64,000 bases of DNA from an uncultured Pseudomonadales bacterium (GCA_943787595.1 CALSNA010000003.1:186001-250000), one strand, 5' to 3'; counted from the first letter of the stretch, positions 24,200 to 34,064 are shown. Translations and numbers: made by a program. The notes: generated by a model from the letters alone, not told the origin.

Positions 24200-25039
24200 T
24201 CATTGAGAGTTCATATTAGCCCGACATTTACCTGCTTCAACTGCCAAGCACTGAGCTAAACACATCGTAGCAGAAAGCCCTCTAAAACCAGCCACTTCAT
24301 GCTCAATTATTTCTAGGCATATGGCATCCCGGCGGGCGATTGGGCTGAGAGTAGAATCAGTAATGGAAATCACTGAAACCTGCTGTTCAATACAAACATC
24401 TACCAATTCACGAGTGTTGACCGAATAAGGGCTAAAGCTAATCGCGAGCAGCATCTCACTGGCACTAATCAATTTGGCCTTATCAACAAGCATGCTAGGT
24501 GTACCCTCCAGAATCACAGCCTGCATCCCCATCTTAACCAACATATAATGAAGGTAAACTGACACTGGAGCCGCACGATCTTGTCCAGCAATATAAACAA
24601 TATTAGCATCAGCCAGTTTATGGCTAGCCTGTAACAGCAATTGCGTCTCAGTTTGCGACAATTTTTCGATAGCACGGTTGGCTGCAATAGCAAAACGTTG
24701 AAAAGCAGTTGCTTTCTGCGACATCTGCCTATCAAGACTATGAATTCGCTCAGCATAAGGCTGTGATATATGTCGCATACTCTCTTGAAATATCGATTGC
24801 ATATCAGAAAAACCCTTATAACCCAGAGATTTCGCAAAACGAAATATGGTTGATGGCGTGACTCCAATCTGCTCGCTGATTACAGCAATAGTATTAAGCG
24901 CTATCATATCGGGGTGACTGACGGCGTACGCTGCCACACTTTGCAAACGCTTAGGTAGCGTTGAGTTGTGCTCTTGCAACCAGGATTTAAGTTGCCTGAA
25001 TGCGCGAGGTGGTTGTTGTTTTGACTGTTGATGCTGCAT
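24200..25039 (-). CDS. MurR/RpiR family transcriptional regulator, likely inositol regulator
   Basis: The protein has an N-terminal RpiR helix-turn-helix (ISEQIGVTPSTIFRFAKSLGYKGFSDMQ) and a C-terminal SIS sugar-phosphate-binding domain. Regulators of this family (IolR of rhizobia) repress iol genes and respond to phosphorylated deoxy-keto-gluconate. I place the start at 25039 (MQHQQSKQQ), because a frame from 25105 would cover the region where a candidate operator lies and has no clear ribosome site. It sits at the divergence point of both inositol operons and is the obvious candidate to control them. Confidence 0.88.
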   Translation of the reverse strand: MQHQQSKQQPPRAFRQLKSWLQEHNSTLPKRLQSVAAYAVSHPDMIALNTIAVISEQIGVTPSTIFRFAKSLGYKGFSDMQSIFQESMRHISQPYAERIHSLDRQMSQKATAFQRFAIAANRAIEKLSQTETQLLLQASHKLADANIVYIAGQDRAAPVSVYLHYMLVKMGMQAVILEGTPSMLVDKAKLISASEMLLAISFSPYSVNTRELVDVCIEQQVSVISITDSTLSPIARRDAICLEIIEHEVAGFRGLSATMCLAQCLAVEAGKCRANMNSQ

Positions 25040-25094
25040 GTATAATCCAACCATTATTAATTTGAATTTAGTATACGGAAACACATTTGGTTTT

Positions 25095-25135
25095 GAAATA
25101 TACATTCCATAAAAAATTATTTGAAATTATGTTTC
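25095..25135. promoter_or_regulatory. Candidate operator pair between regulator and inositol transporter
   Basis: Two imperfect palindromes of related design lie in the divergent gap: GAAA-N6-TTCC at 25095-25108 and GAAA-N5-TTTC at 25123-25135. RpiR-type IolR sites in rhizobia are described as GGAA-N6-TTCC, so these are plausible binding sites. This is inference from spacing and similarity only. Confidence 0.4.
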
Positions 25136-25233
25136 GTTGGTGTTAAAACTTGTCGAGATAATTTTGATGCTTTACGGCTTAATAACTTTTGGTCCGTGCC
25201 TGAAGTGCGGCTTAAACAACAAGGAGTAATTCA

Positions 25234-26169
25234 ATGAAACGTGTTGCAAGTACAATTGCAGGCTTAACTGCTGGCCTGTTGATGACTGGTTCGGCCATTG
25301 CTGATAGCCATGAAACACATATTATCGTGGTCAGTCATGGTCAAGCTAATGACCCATTTTGGTCAGTGGCTAAAAATGGCGTTGCACAGGCAGCCCAAGA
25401 TACTGGTGCCAACGTCGAGTACCGGGCCCCAGAAACTTTTGATATGGTTGCGATGGCGCAATTGATTGATGCCGCAGTTAATCAAGAACCCGATGGCTTG
25501 GTAGTTACCATTCCCGATGCAGCAGCTCTAGGTTCATCTATTAAGCGGGCAGTGGCAGCTGGCATTCCAGTGATTTCCATGAACTCAGGTTCTGATGTTT
25601 ACGAATCACTCGGCGTTACCCTACACGTTGGCCAGGATGAATATCCTGCAGGTGTCGCAGCAGGCAAAAAACTTGCAGCCATGGGTGGTAAAAAAGCCAT
25701 CTGTGTTAACCATGAAGTTGGTAATGTAGCTCTGGATCTACGCTGCAGTGGCTTTGCCGAAGGTTTTGGTGGCAATGCTACCGTATTGCCCACTAGTAAC
25801 GACCCATCTGAAATCAAAGCCAAGGTGAAAGCTGCTCTGGAATCAGATGCAAGCGTTGATACGGTATTGACTCTGGGAGCTGGCACTGCTGGTGAGCCCG
25901 CTGTAGCTGCCATTAAAGAGATTGGTTCTAGCGCCAGGCTAGGCAGTTTTGATCTGTCCCCAGGCTTTCTACAATCTGTAGTTGAGGGTGATGCTGCTTT
26001 TGGTATTGATCAGCAGCAATACCTGCAAGGTTATTTGCCTGTGTTGTTTCTGGTACAGAATGCCCGTCACGGTCTGATGCCTGGTGGCAACGTACCTTCT
26101 GGTCCCAATTTGATTACAGCTGAAAAAGCAGCCACAACAATTGCTGGTGCCAAAGCAGGCGTACGATAA
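25234..26169 (+). CDS. Sugar ABC transporter periplasmic binding protein (likely inositol)
   Basis: This is a 311-residue periplasmic binding protein of the Peripla_BP_4 (RbsB/IbpA-like) type. A signal peptide covers about residues 1-23 (KR, hydrophobic core, then AIADS). The mature part begins HIIVVSHGQANDPFWSVAKNG, the usual first strand. An AAGGAG ribosome site precedes the ATG. It begins the plus-strand inositol operon and is followed by a permease, an ATPase and inositol enzymes, which points to inositol or a derivative as ligand. A strong hairpin after the stop may protect or limit its message. Confidence 0.9.
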   Translation: MKRVASTIAGLTAGLLMTGSAIADSHETHIIVVSHGQANDPFWSVAKNGVAQAAQDTGANVEYRAPETFDMVAMAQLIDAAVNQEPDGLVVTIPDAAALGSSIKRAVAAGIPVISMNSGSDVYESLGVTLHVGQDEYPAGVAAGKKLAAMGGKKAICVNHEVGNVALDLRCSGFAEGFGGNATVLPTSNDPSEIKAKVKAALESDASVDTVLTLGAGTAGEPAVAAIKEIGSSARLGSFDLSPGFLQSVVEGDAAFGIDQQQYLQGYLPVLFLVQNARHGLMPGGNVPSGPNLITAEKAATTIAGAKAGVR

Positions 26170-26199
26170 GCTAACATACTAATTTTGTAAAACTGCCAT

Positions 26200-26225
26200 A
26201 ACAGGTTGGCATAGGCCAGCCTGTT
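26200..26225 (+). promoter_or_regulatory. Intercistronic stem-loop after the binding-protein gene
   Basis: An 11-base stem (AACAGGTTGGC and GCCAGCCTGTT, one wobble pair) closes a four-base loop between the binding-protein and permease genes. Such hairpins often give the binding protein higher mRNA levels than the membrane components. Only ATCTT follows, so it may also terminate weakly. Confidence 0.7.
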
Positions 26226-26282
26226 ATCTTACCGAAAGTCTCTGATAATTATCGAGTTTATTGCTATTAGTTAAAGAATGGA

Positions 26283-27476
26283 ATGACAATGACCGATTTA
26301 TCCCGATCTGACGAACGATTGTTAAAAGCCTCACTAATCACCCGCATCCTGCGCCGACCTGAGCTTGGTGCATTGGCTGGTTTGGTCGTGATTACGGCAT
26401 TCTTCGCCGTATTTGCCAGTGACAAAATGTTTCAGCTTTCTGGAATAATGAATTTTCTCTCACCTGCCGCCCATCTTGGCATCCTAGCAATTGGTGCCGC
26501 ACTATTGATGATTGGCGGAGAATTTGATTTATCAGTTGGGTCCATGGTGGCGTTTGCTGGAATGATATTTGCTGCCAGCATTACCCTGATCAGCATGCCT
26601 CTTTGGCTAGCCGTGCTGTTTACTCTTGCATTTGCAGGCCTGATTGGCTGGATCAATGGTATGATCGTTTATCGTACTGGCCTGCCCTCATTTATCGTCA
26701 CACTAGCATTTTTGTTTATTTTACGTGGGCTAGCTCTAGTTGGCCTGAAAGCTGCTACCCGGGTACAGGTTGCAATGGATAAAGCAGAGTTGTCCAGTGA
26801 ACCTCTCAGTACTAACCAATTGATTCATGCCATTTTTGTCGAAAACGGCGGCGCTACTCAGCAACGCGGTTTAGCTGAAAAAATCGAACCTGGCTTCTGG
26901 AGCGAACTATTCTCTGGAGATGCGCTAGAAGGTCTGTTTCACTGGCTGGCCGAAGCTGGCTATACCGCAACATTCAAATCTGGACTACCTAAGGTTACCG
27001 GAATTCCAGTGGAAATCATCTGGTTTTTACTACTGTCCATGCTTGCAACCTTGGTATTGATCAAAACACCCCTGGGCAACTGGATTTTCGCCAGTGGCGG
27101 CGATCCAGAAGCAGCCCGCAAAAGCGGTGTACCAGTTAGTCAAGTTAAAATTGGGCTGTTTATTTTTACCGCCTGCTGTGCAGCACTAGTAGCTATGCTG
27201 ACAGTTCTCGATGCAGGTTCAACCGATGCGGCTCGCGGCAAGCAGAAAGAGTTTGAAGCCATCATTGCTGCAGTAATTGGTGGTTGTATGTTGACCGGTG
27301 GCTATGGCTCAGCCATAGGCGCTTTTTTTGGTGCCATTATTTTTGGCATGGTGGCGATTGGCTTAACTTATACCCAAATTGACCAGGATTGGTATCTAGT
27401 CTTTCTGGGGGTAATGTTGCTAGTTGCAGTAACATTTAATAAGTATGTGCGTCGTTACGCTACAGGAGAAAAGTAG
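26283..27476 (+). CDS. Sugar ABC transporter permease (likely inositol)
   Basis: This is a 397-residue membrane permease of the BPD_transp_2 (RbsC-like) family, with 8-10 predicted helices. It has the conserved [16 protein letters not shown] motif in the N-terminal third and the cytoplasmic coupling segment [16 protein letters not shown], close to the family's ATPase-contact loop. A long periplasmic insertion around residues 165-240 is typical of the inositol-type branch. ATGs at 26283 and 26289 are both possible starts. It ends one base before the ATPase ATG. Confidence 0.9.
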   Translation: MTMTDLSRSDERLLKASLITRILRRPELGALAGLVVITAFFAVFASDKMFQLSGIMNFLSPAAHLGILAIGAALLMIGGEFDLSVGSMVAFAGMIFAASITLISMPLWLAVLFTLAFAGLIGWINGMIVYRTGLPSFIVTLAFLFILRGLALVGLKAATRVQVAMDKAELSSEPLSTNQLIHAIFVENGGATQQRGLAEKIEPGFWSELFSGDALEGLFHWLAEAGYTATFKSGLPKVTGIPVEIIWFLLLSMLATLVLIKTPLGNWIFASGGDPEAARKSGVPVSQVKIGLFIFTACCAALVAMLTVLDAGSTDAARGKQKEFEAIIAAVIGGCMLTGGYGSAIGAFFGAIIFGMVAIGLTYTQIDQDWYLVFLGVMLLVAVTFNKYVRRYATGEK

Positions 27477-27477
27477 C

Positions 27478-28263
27478 ATGGCGAAAGAACAACCCCTGAT
27501 TCATCTCAATAACATCATTAAGCATTTTGGCTCTGTAGTCGCCTTAAATGGCGTCTCCATGAATATCTATCCAGGTGAAGTCATGGGGTTGTTGGGTGAT
27601 AACGGAGCTGGCAAGTCGACACTGATTAAGGTATTGTCAGGCGTGCATCGTCCCACCAGTGGCAATATGATGATAAGCGGTGATACAGTTAACTTCACCA
27701 CACCCAGAGCAGCTATGGATGCAGGCATCGCTACAGTTCATCAAGATCTTGGCATGATCCCACTGATGTCGGTGACACGAAACTTTTTTATGGGCCGCGA
27801 ACCAATCAAGAAATGGGGGCCCATCAAACTGTTTGATCATCAATATGCCAATTGGGTAACCTGTGATGAAATGCAACGTATCGGTATTGATGTACGGGAT
27901 CCAGACCAAGCAGTAGGAACCCTGTCCGGTGGCGAACGACAAACCGTAGCTATTGCCCGAGCAGTACACTTTGGAGCCAAGGTTCTGATTCTTGATGAGC
28001 CTACTTCTGCCCTAGGCGTTGCCCAGACTTCAATGGTATTGAAATACATCGATAAGGTTCGCAAAAATGGCTTGGCAGTCATTTTTATCACTCATAATGT
28101 ACGCCATGCCTATGCTGTAGGTGATCGTTTTACGGTATTGAATCGTGGAACTACTTTGGGAACCCATACCCGTAGCCAGATCAGTATGGATGAGTTGCAA
28201 AACCTGATGGCAGGTGGGAAAGAATTGCAGGCCTTGAACGAAGAATTACAAGGCACCGTATGA
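27478..28263 (+). CDS. Sugar ABC transporter ATP-binding protein (likely inositol)
   Basis: This is a single ABC domain of 261 residues with Walker A GDNGAGKS, signature LSGGERQ and Walker [13 protein letters not shown]. Most sugar transporters of this class (RbsA) carry two fused ABC domains. The single-domain form is characteristic of the inositol/fructose-like branch and would act as a homodimer. An AGGAG site lies just before the ATG at 27478, inside the end of the permease gene. Confidence 0.9.
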   Translation: MAKEQPLIHLNNIIKHFGSVVALNGVSMNIYPGEVMGLLGDNGAGKSTLIKVLSGVHRPTSGNMMISGDTVNFTTPRAAMDAGIATVHQDLGMIPLMSVTRNFFMGREPIKKWGPIKLFDHQYANWVTCDEMQRIGIDVRDPDQAVGTLSGGERQTVAIARAVHFGAKVLILDEPTSALGVAQTSMVLKYIDKVRKNGLAVIFITHNVRHAYAVGDRFTVLNRGTTLGTHTRSQISMDELQNLMAGGKELQALNEELQGTV

Positions 28264-28293
28264 TACTGGCGTGAATTCGAATAGGAATCAAAT

Positions 28294-29418
28294 ATGAAAA
28301 CGATTGGTATAGGTGTCATTGGCACCGCCTTTATGGGCAAGGCTCATGCTATCGCCTATGCCTCTATCGGTAGCGTATTTGGTCAAGGTCTAAGGCCACA
28401 GCTGGAAATGATTTGTGATATCAATCCGGTACGGGCTGAACTCAAACGTCAGGAAATGGGTTTTTCCCGCTCCACCAGTCAGTGGCAAGCCGTAGTTAAC
28501 GACCCAAAAGTAGACCTTATTTCCATTTGTGTGCCTAATGCTGTCCATAAAGAAATTGCGGTGGCTGCCTTGCAGGCAGGCAAGCACGTATGGTGCGAAA
28601 AACCCATGGCGACTGCGCTTGATGAAGCTGAAGCCATGCTCACTGCAGCTGAAAATAGTCATTGCCAAACCCTTATAGGTTATAACTACACACAAAATCC
28701 AGCTGTCCAAAGTGCCCGAAAACTAGTTGAAGCCGGGGTCATTGGCCACGTTATTGGCTTCCATGGCATCTACGATGTCGATAACGATGCCGACCCAAAT
28801 CGTATCCATTACTGGCGCATGAGTCGGGTTGCTTCAGGCACTGGAGCTAATGCTGACGTCATGTGTCACTTGGTCAGCATGGCTCATTACATGACTGGCA
28901 GTATAATTACCCGACTGGTGGGTGATTACGATACCGTGCACAAACAACGCCCTGACCCCAAAAATCCAAACCATAGTTTGCCAGTAGATAATGATGATGT
29001 CTGTATGGCTCTGGTACAATTTGCCAGTGCAATTAAAGGCACCCTACGTGTTAGCCGGGTTGCCTGGGGGAGGAAATGTGGTTTAAGTTGGGAGATACAT
29101 GGTTCCCAAGGGATGATCTGCCACAATCAAGAACGCCTCAATGAAATCAAGCTATACACTCGCAGTGATGATCCGCTTCAGGAAGGCTTCAAGACTATTC
29201 TGACAGGCCCAGCTGAACCGCTCTACGCTGCTTTCTTACCCAATGCTGGCCATAGCCTTGGCTTTATTGACGTCAAAGTATGTGAACTAAAAAGGCTACT
29301 TGACTCCATTGAAAATAACCAGCCTGCCTGGCCAAATTTTTCTGATGGCATCAAAATTGAACGGGTTATGGATACCATTGATCGTTCAGCACTGAATAGA
29401 CAATGGCTTGATGTTTAA
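28294..29418 (+). CDS. Gfo/Idh/MocA family dehydrogenase, second inositol-type dehydrogenase
   Basis: This 374-residue NAD(P)-dependent dehydrogenase starts MKTIGIGVIGTAFMGKAHAIAY, with the Rossmann glycine motif. CEKPMAT is the family's catalytic segment. It is longer than IolG and only distantly similar to it, so it may oxidise a different inositol isomer (scyllo or chiro) or an inosose. It lies 30 bases after the ATPase and four bases before the kinase. Confidence 0.85.
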   Translation: MKTIGIGVIGTAFMGKAHAIAYASIGSVFGQGLRPQLEMICDINPVRAELKRQEMGFSRSTSQWQAVVNDPKVDLISICVPNAVHKEIAVAALQAGKHVWCEKPMATALDEAEAMLTAAENSHCQTLIGYNYTQNPAVQSARKLVEAGVIGHVIGFHGIYDVDNDADPNRIHYWRMSRVASGTGANADVMCHLVSMAHYMTGSIITRLVGDYDTVHKQRPDPKNPNHSLPVDNDDVCMALVQFASAIKGTLRVSRVAWGRKCGLSWEIHGSQGMICHNQERLNEIKLYTRSDDPLQEGFKTILTGPAEPLYAAFLPNAGHSLGFIDVKVCELKRLLDSIENNQPAWPNFSDGIKIERVMDTIDRSALNRQWLDV

Positions 29419-29421
29419 CCG

Positions 29422-30405
29422 ATGTTGTTACAACTTGAATACCAAAAACGATCATGGCACGGTCTGGTCGTAGGTCGAGCCGGGCTGGATCTATATCCTC
29501 AACCAGCTGGTTGTAAGACCAGAGATGCCACGACGTTTTCCAGCGATGTTGGTGGTTCAGGTGGTAATATTGCCATAGCAATGAATCGTGCTGGTGGTCA
29601 AATAGGCCTGATTTCAGGTTTGTCGGATGATCCAGCAGGCCAATTTGTTCGTCAACGTCTTCAAACAGAAGGTATCGACCTATCCTTGACAAATATAACT
29701 CAAGGTGACGAACGCACTAGCTTAGCTCTGGCTGAAGTGCGCCAACAGGACTGCGAGGTGGTCATTTATCGTAACAACGCCTCAGATCTGCAAATGACTT
29801 ACAGCCCTGCAGTAGAACAAGCCATTGGTCAAAGCAGCAACCTGGTAGTGACCGGCACTAGCTTGATTACAGCAAATTCACGCAAACACACCTTAGCCAT
29901 GATGACTCATGCCAACTCAGTTGGCTGCCAAGTATGGCTGGATCTTGACTACCGGCCATGGAACTGGCCTGACCAACAAACCACCCGGATTGTGTATGGT
30001 GAAGCCGCTGAACTAGCTGATGTACTCATAGGAAATGAAGCAGAATTCAACGTTTTAAATGATTGCATTGAAGCTCAGATTGCACACAGTAAGCGCAAGC
30101 ATCAAGTTATGATTTTAAAGCGCGGTGTCAATGGCTGCAGCCTATTTACCGGCTCAGCCCGATTGGATACTGGAATCTATAACGTATCAACCCTGAAGCC
30201 CTATGGTGCCGGTGATGCATTTCTGGGCAACTTAATTATCTGCCATATGGCTACGCAAGACTGGCAACAAGCTATTGAGGCCGCCAGTGCAGCAGCAGCT
30301 CTGGTGGTATCTCAGGAAGGCTGTGCTAAAGCCATGCCCACACCCGAAGCTCTACAACAATTACAACGGCAAACCACGATGCAACCAAAAGCCAATTGGA
30401 GTTAA
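29422..30405 (+). CDS. PfkB family carbohydrate kinase, IolC-like (second copy)
   Basis: This is a 327-residue stand-alone PfkB kinase with VGGSGGNIAIAMNRAG near the N terminus and the catalytic KPYGAGDAFLGN near the C terminus. It lacks the DUF2090 domain of the iolC at 22209. With the adjacent IolB-like and class II aldolase genes it would form a complete second lower pathway: isomerase, kinase, aldolase. The stop overlaps the IolB-like reading frame region, suggesting coupled translation. Confidence 0.85.
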   Translation: MLLQLEYQKRSWHGLVVGRAGLDLYPQPAGCKTRDATTFSSDVGGSGGNIAIAMNRAGGQIGLISGLSDDPAGQFVRQRLQTEGIDLSLTNITQGDERTSLALAEVRQQDCEVVIYRNNASDLQMTYSPAVEQAIGQSSNLVVTGTSLITANSRKHTLAMMTHANSVGCQVWLDLDYRPWNWPDQQTTRIVYGEAAELADVLIGNEAEFNVLNDCIEAQIAHSKRKHQVMILKRGVNGCSLFTGSARLDTGIYNVSTLKPYGAGDAFLGNLIICHMATQDWQQAIEAASAAAALVVSQEGCAKAMPTPEALQQLQRQTTMQPKANWS

Positions 30406-30407
30406 AC

Positions 30408-31247
30408 ATGCATATCCCTCAATATGATAACGATAACCGGGCCATTATTGACTGTAACAATAAACGGGTTCCCTTGTGCTATTTTAATATCATTAAGCTG
30501 CGTGCCGGAGAATCATTCTGTTATCAATTGGATGACTACGAAACCTGTTTGGTACCGACCACTGGCAGCATCAATGTGCAAGTTCAGGGACGAACTTTTG
30601 ACCATATTGGCCAACGTAATCATCTATGGCAAGGTAATCCAGAAGGGGCTTATATTCCGGTAAATTGCCAAGCTACCCTGACCTGCGTCACCGATAATGT
30701 GGAAGTACTGGTGGCAGGAGCTCGATATACAGAGACCCATGAGGCTTTTGTAATACGTGAAAGCGACATCGACCCAGTTCAATATGGTTCCGACGATACC
30801 AAAACACATCGTAAAATAAAGCACATTCTAGGCCAAAACTCACCTGGTAAAGTTGGCAAGCTGCTGGTCAGTGAATTATTTACTGTGGGTGCTGGTGGCT
30901 GGTCGGGATTTCCGCCCCACAAACACGATACTGACCGTTTACCACAAGAAAGCCATCATGATGAAGTGTATAATTTTCGCTTTAATCCTCCCCACGGCTT
31001 TGGCGCACAGTTCTTGACTCCAGCTGATGCTGATTATGGCCCAGTTTACCATATCCGTAATGGTTCCACTGTTATTGTAGATCAGGGATACCACCCCTGT
31101 GTTGCCGCTCCTGGATATCAAATGTACTATTTCACCATCCTGGCTGGACAAAGCCAACGGCCACTGCACCAATATTTTCACCCTGATTATGCCGGACAAC
31201 TGGAAACAATTCCCGGGATCAAAGATATGATTCGCAAATTCAGGTAG
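30408..31247 (+). CDS. 5-deoxy-glucuronate isomerase, IolB-like (second copy)
   Basis: This KduI/IolB-family bicupin has the metal motif FPPHKHDTDRLPQESHHDEV and DQGYHPCVAAPGYQMYY near the C terminus. From the ATG at 30408, with GGAG seven bases upstream, it is 279 residues. It is clearly divergent from the IolB at 19533, so this is not a recent duplication. The likely role is the same isomerisation, or the equivalent step on a related deoxy-uronate. Confidence 0.85.
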   Translation: MHIPQYDNDNRAIIDCNNKRVPLCYFNIIKLRAGESFCYQLDDYETCLVPTTGSINVQVQGRTFDHIGQRNHLWQGNPEGAYIPVNCQATLTCVTDNVEVLVAGARYTETHEAFVIRESDIDPVQYGSDDTKTHRKIKHILGQNSPGKVGKLLVSELFTVGAGGWSGFPPHKHDTDRLPQESHHDEVYNFRFNPPHGFGAQFLTPADADYGPVYHIRNGSTVIVDQGYHPCVAAPGYQMYYFTILAGQSQRPLHQYFHPDYAGQLETIPGIKDMIRKFR

Positions 31248-31253
31248 TCAAAC

Positions 31254-32084
31254 ATGCTAGTTAACTTATACGATGTGATGCAATCAGACATTAAAGGAAG
31301 TCACGCTGTGGCCTCCTTTAATGTATTCGGCTATGAAGACGCCCGTGCTATTATCAGTGCTGCAGAAGCACGTAATGCGACAGTGATACTATCGATCAAT
31401 ATGGACATGCGTCAATTTATGCCACTGGAGGAAATTTCTGGTTTATTCCGGCCTATGGCTCACAAGGCCCAAGTTCCAGTATGCCTGCACTTAGACCATA
31501 CCTATGATATTGGAACAGTAAAACAAGCAGTTGACTGCGGCTTTACCTCCGTAATGTTCGATGGCTCACAACAACCCTTGACTGAGAACATAGCCAGTAT
31601 CCGTAAAGTGGTAGCCTACGCTCGACCGCAGGGTGTATCGGTAGAAGCAGAAGTGGGCTCAGTACCCTATGCCAGTGGCCGTGACCATATTCGTTCTGCC
31701 TTAACAGAAGTGGTTGAAGCCGTACAAATGGCTGAGCAGGGGCAACCTGATGCCATAGCTATTTCTGTAGGCAATGTTCACCGTCTGGAACATGATACGG
31801 TTGCTATTAATTTTAATCGCTTTACCGAACTGGAGCAGGCGCTAGAGCTGCCACTGGTTATTCATGGGACTAGTAGTATTAACGAATCAGATATCCAACA
31901 TCTGGCCAGTAGGCAAGTGGCCAAATTCAATATTGGCACTTGCTTGCGGCAAAGTTTTGGTCATGCATTGCGTGAAGCACTGGAAGCTGATCCGAAGATA
32001 TTTGATCGCCTGGAGCTGATGCAACAGGTCATTCCAAAGGTCAGCGCTACGGCCACTCGAATGATAAAATTACTAGGACAATAA
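31254..32084 (+). CDS. Class II aldolase, fructose-bisphosphate aldolase family (IolJ-like)
   Basis: This is a zinc-dependent aldolase of 276 residues. The catalytic and zinc segment LHLDHTYD is at 78-85, AEVGSV at 132-137, GNVH at 173-176 and the phosphate/zinc loop HGTSSI at 204-209. In Bacillus, IolJ of this family cleaves 2-deoxy-5-keto-gluconate 6-phosphate to DHAP and malonic semialdehyde. It is the last gene of the plus operon, and together with the DUF2090 domain at 22209 gives two unrelated candidate aldolases for that step. Confidence 0.88.
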   Translation: MLVNLYDVMQSDIKGSHAVASFNVFGYEDARAIISAAEARNATVILSINMDMRQFMPLEEISGLFRPMAHKAQVPVCLHLDHTYDIGTVKQAVDCGFTSVMFDGSQQPLTENIASIRKVVAYARPQGVSVEAEVGSVPYASGRDHIRSALTEVVEAVQMAEQGQPDAIAISVGNVHRLEHDTVAINFNRFTELEQALELPLVIHGTSSINESDIQHLASRQVAKFNIGTCLRQSFGHALREALEADPKIFDRLELMQQVIPKVSATATRMIKLLGQ

Positions 32085-32349
32085 ATACTAAAGTCACATA
32101 TTTATTACACTTTAAACTAGCTTTATTTATTATTAAGTAACTGTAATTTATATACTTTTTTTAAAAAACTATTTGATGCCAACTCTATGTCAATCAGCAT
32201 TTTAGCTCTAAAAATGTCAACTTTATGTCAACATTGGTTGATTAATAGATACCCCGACAACCCCCGTCAAATAACGATCCAGGGTCATTTTGACCACTAC
32301 AGTAGTGCAGATGATCTTCAATCATTTGCATACTGTGCAATATAAATTA
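32085..32349. other. AT-rich gap after the inositol operon
   Basis: About 265 bases with no gene. Short repeats of TGTCAA occur around 32180-32230. No clear terminator hairpin follows the aldolase gene. Confidence 0.4.
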
Positions 32350-32633
32350 ATGCTTAATTTGTATAATTTGTTAGCAAAGTGCCTGGCTCTGCTGGGCTTT
32401 TGCGCTCGATCTCACTGACCCATTGCACGGGCAGTGCATATGCACAAAAAGTACCCACACAAACCGCAGGTGTGGTGGGAGTAGTGATTTTTTCAGGGGA
32501 TAAATTTTTTTTGGCCGAGCGTAATGGCACAGCTGATCCGGGCTCAAAAGCCTGTCAGGTGATGTTTAACGGGTATAGGAAATTAGGGGGAAATGCGACC
32601 AGAATGGTCAGTGTGAGTTGTGATAGGTCGTGA
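32350..32633 (+). pseudogene. Small secreted protein with a frameshift in its signal peptide
   Basis: A frame from the ATG at 32350 (MLNLYNLLAKCLALLG) runs into a stop. A second frame continues with LLRSISLTHCTGSAYAQKVP, so the two together look like a signal peptide ending in AYA. The mature part of about 60 residues has two Cys and no recognised domain. Runs of six and eight T occur within it. I treat it as a probable remnant; it could also be a small intact gene with a sequence error. Confidence 0.4.
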
Positions 32634-32668
32634 TAAAAAATGCCAATGTACTGAGTTGATCTATGTAA

Positions 32669-33587
32669 TCAACACCCTTTATAGTCTTTATCAACACATT
32701 CCTGAGCAAGGTCTTGCGACTTTGCAATTTGTTCTTGAGTCATGCTTGCAACTAGATGTTCCATAAGTTTTTTGGTGTTTTCATATCCATTATACCGAGC
32801 AATATTTGCCCACATGTGGGCCTTGACATAATTTTCTGTAACACCTTGTCCAAGAGCATATTGGATACTCAAATTATACTGTGCTCCAACAAAACCCTGC
32901 TCTGCAGCCAAGGTATACCATTTCACTGCTGTATTATGATTTTGATCAACACCTTTACCATAATGATACATTGCACCGAGATCATTTTGTGCTTCAGCAA
33001 AACCTTGCTCTGCAGCAAGAGTGTACCATCGAACTGCAGTTTTATCGTTCTGTGGAACACCTCTACCATAATCGTACATAGCACCTAGTATACTGTGCTA
33101 TATCAACTCCCTGTTTGGCAGCCAACGCGTACCATCTAAGTGCCTTTTTATAGTCCTGTAGAAAACCTCTACCATTCTCGTACATCAAACCTAGGTTGTT
33201 TTGTGCTTTGCCATGACCCTGTTCAGCAGACCTTATGTACCATTTTTCTGCTCTCTTATAGTTTTGAGGAATACCTGTTCCGTTATAGTACATCAAACCT
33301 AGGTTGATTTGTGCTTCAGCAAGGCCTTGTTCAGCAGCCTTTGTGTACCATTGAAATGCTCTCTTATAGTCTTGAATGACACCCTGTCTAACGTACATCA
33401 AACCCAGGTTATACTGTGCGCTTACATTACCCTGCTCTGCCAAAGGCGTCCATTCGAGCAGAGCTGTTGCGTAGTCACCACTTTCATAGGCAGCAAGGCC
33501 CTTAACAAAATCGGCCCCCCAACTGATGGGGGTGATCAATAAAGCAAGCAGTAAAGGAATAATGATTATTTTTTTCATACCCATCAT
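32669..33587 (-). pseudogene. Secreted Sel1/TPR-like repeat protein, frameshifted
   Basis: Two frames form one protein of roughly 305 residues. The first (33587-33063) has a signal peptide (MKKIIIIPLLLALLITPISWG-A) and about four Sel1 repeats of the type AEQGxAxAQxNLGLMYxxG. The second (33079-32669) continues with three more and a C-terminal region with two Cys. The junction near 33085 reads AQY then T, where AQYNLGAM is expected. Losing one A and one C from doubled bases explains the shift. Sel1 proteins mediate protein contacts, often at the cell surface or with hosts; the partner here is unknown. Confidence 0.85.
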
Positions 33588-33623
33588 TTAACCTGCTTTT
33601 GTCGTTTTGGTAAAGCAAACCAC

Positions 33624-33651
33624 AAAAAAACCCGCCAAGTGCGGGTTTTTT
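33624..33651 (-). terminator. Rho-independent terminator, A/T-flanked and bidirectional in form
   Basis: The stem CCCGC/GCGGG with a CAAGT loop is flanked by A runs on one side and T runs on the other, giving an 11-base pairing. It lies at the downstream end of the phage-like minus-strand genes and just upstream of the Sel1 gene. Confidence 0.9.
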
Positions 33652-33664
33652 ACTGGTGGGGATC

Positions 33665-34051
33665 TCACCTGGCCCCTGACCCTGGCTTGCGGTTGCGGGC
33701 CACAGACGAATCTGCATGATCGGGATTGTTGCGCACCAGTTTGGACAGGGTGGTGGCCATCACGCCTACGGTGGCCAGCAGCAGTATGTGACTGATGGCC
33801 AGCAGGGCATCATGCCAGTGGCGGTGATGATCGCCCAGGTCACCCAGCAACAGGTGCACCAGTGCAAACAGAATGTAAAACGGCAGCAGCACATTAAGCG
33901 CTACCCACACCCTGTGCATATCCGGGTTACATCGCAAGCGGTAGACCTGCCACCATCTTGATAACAGCCAGTAAATGGAGATCAGGCACACGCCCCGGGC
34001 AAATCCGGGCACCAGGTCCGGGTTGATGGTCAGTTGATCGAGCATAAGCAT
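33665..34051 (-). CDS. Small multi-span membrane protein of phage-like island
   Basis: This is a 128-residue hydrophobic protein with about three predicted helices and a short basic tail. I do not recognise the family. Its N terminus (NPDLVPGFARG…) resembles that of the protein at 34420 (SPDFLPGISHK…) and both have a basic Trp-rich stretch after the first helix, so they look like paralogues. It is the last gene before the terminator. Position next to a baseplate-type gene suggests a phage-related role, but lysis function is only a guess. Confidence 0.7.
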   Translation of the reverse strand: MLMLDQLTINPDLVPGFARGVCLISIYWLLSRWWQVYRLRCNPDMHRVWVALNVLLPFYILFALVHLLLGDLGDHHRHWHDALLAISHILLLATVGVMATTLSKLVRNNPDHADSSVARNRKPGSGAR

Positions 34052-34064
34052 GTATGGTCTTAGC

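Noticed and set aside
33609-33660. Hairpin as a phage attachment site
   Set aside because: A/T-flanked symmetric stem is a standard terminator; no matching copy at the other end of the island was found.
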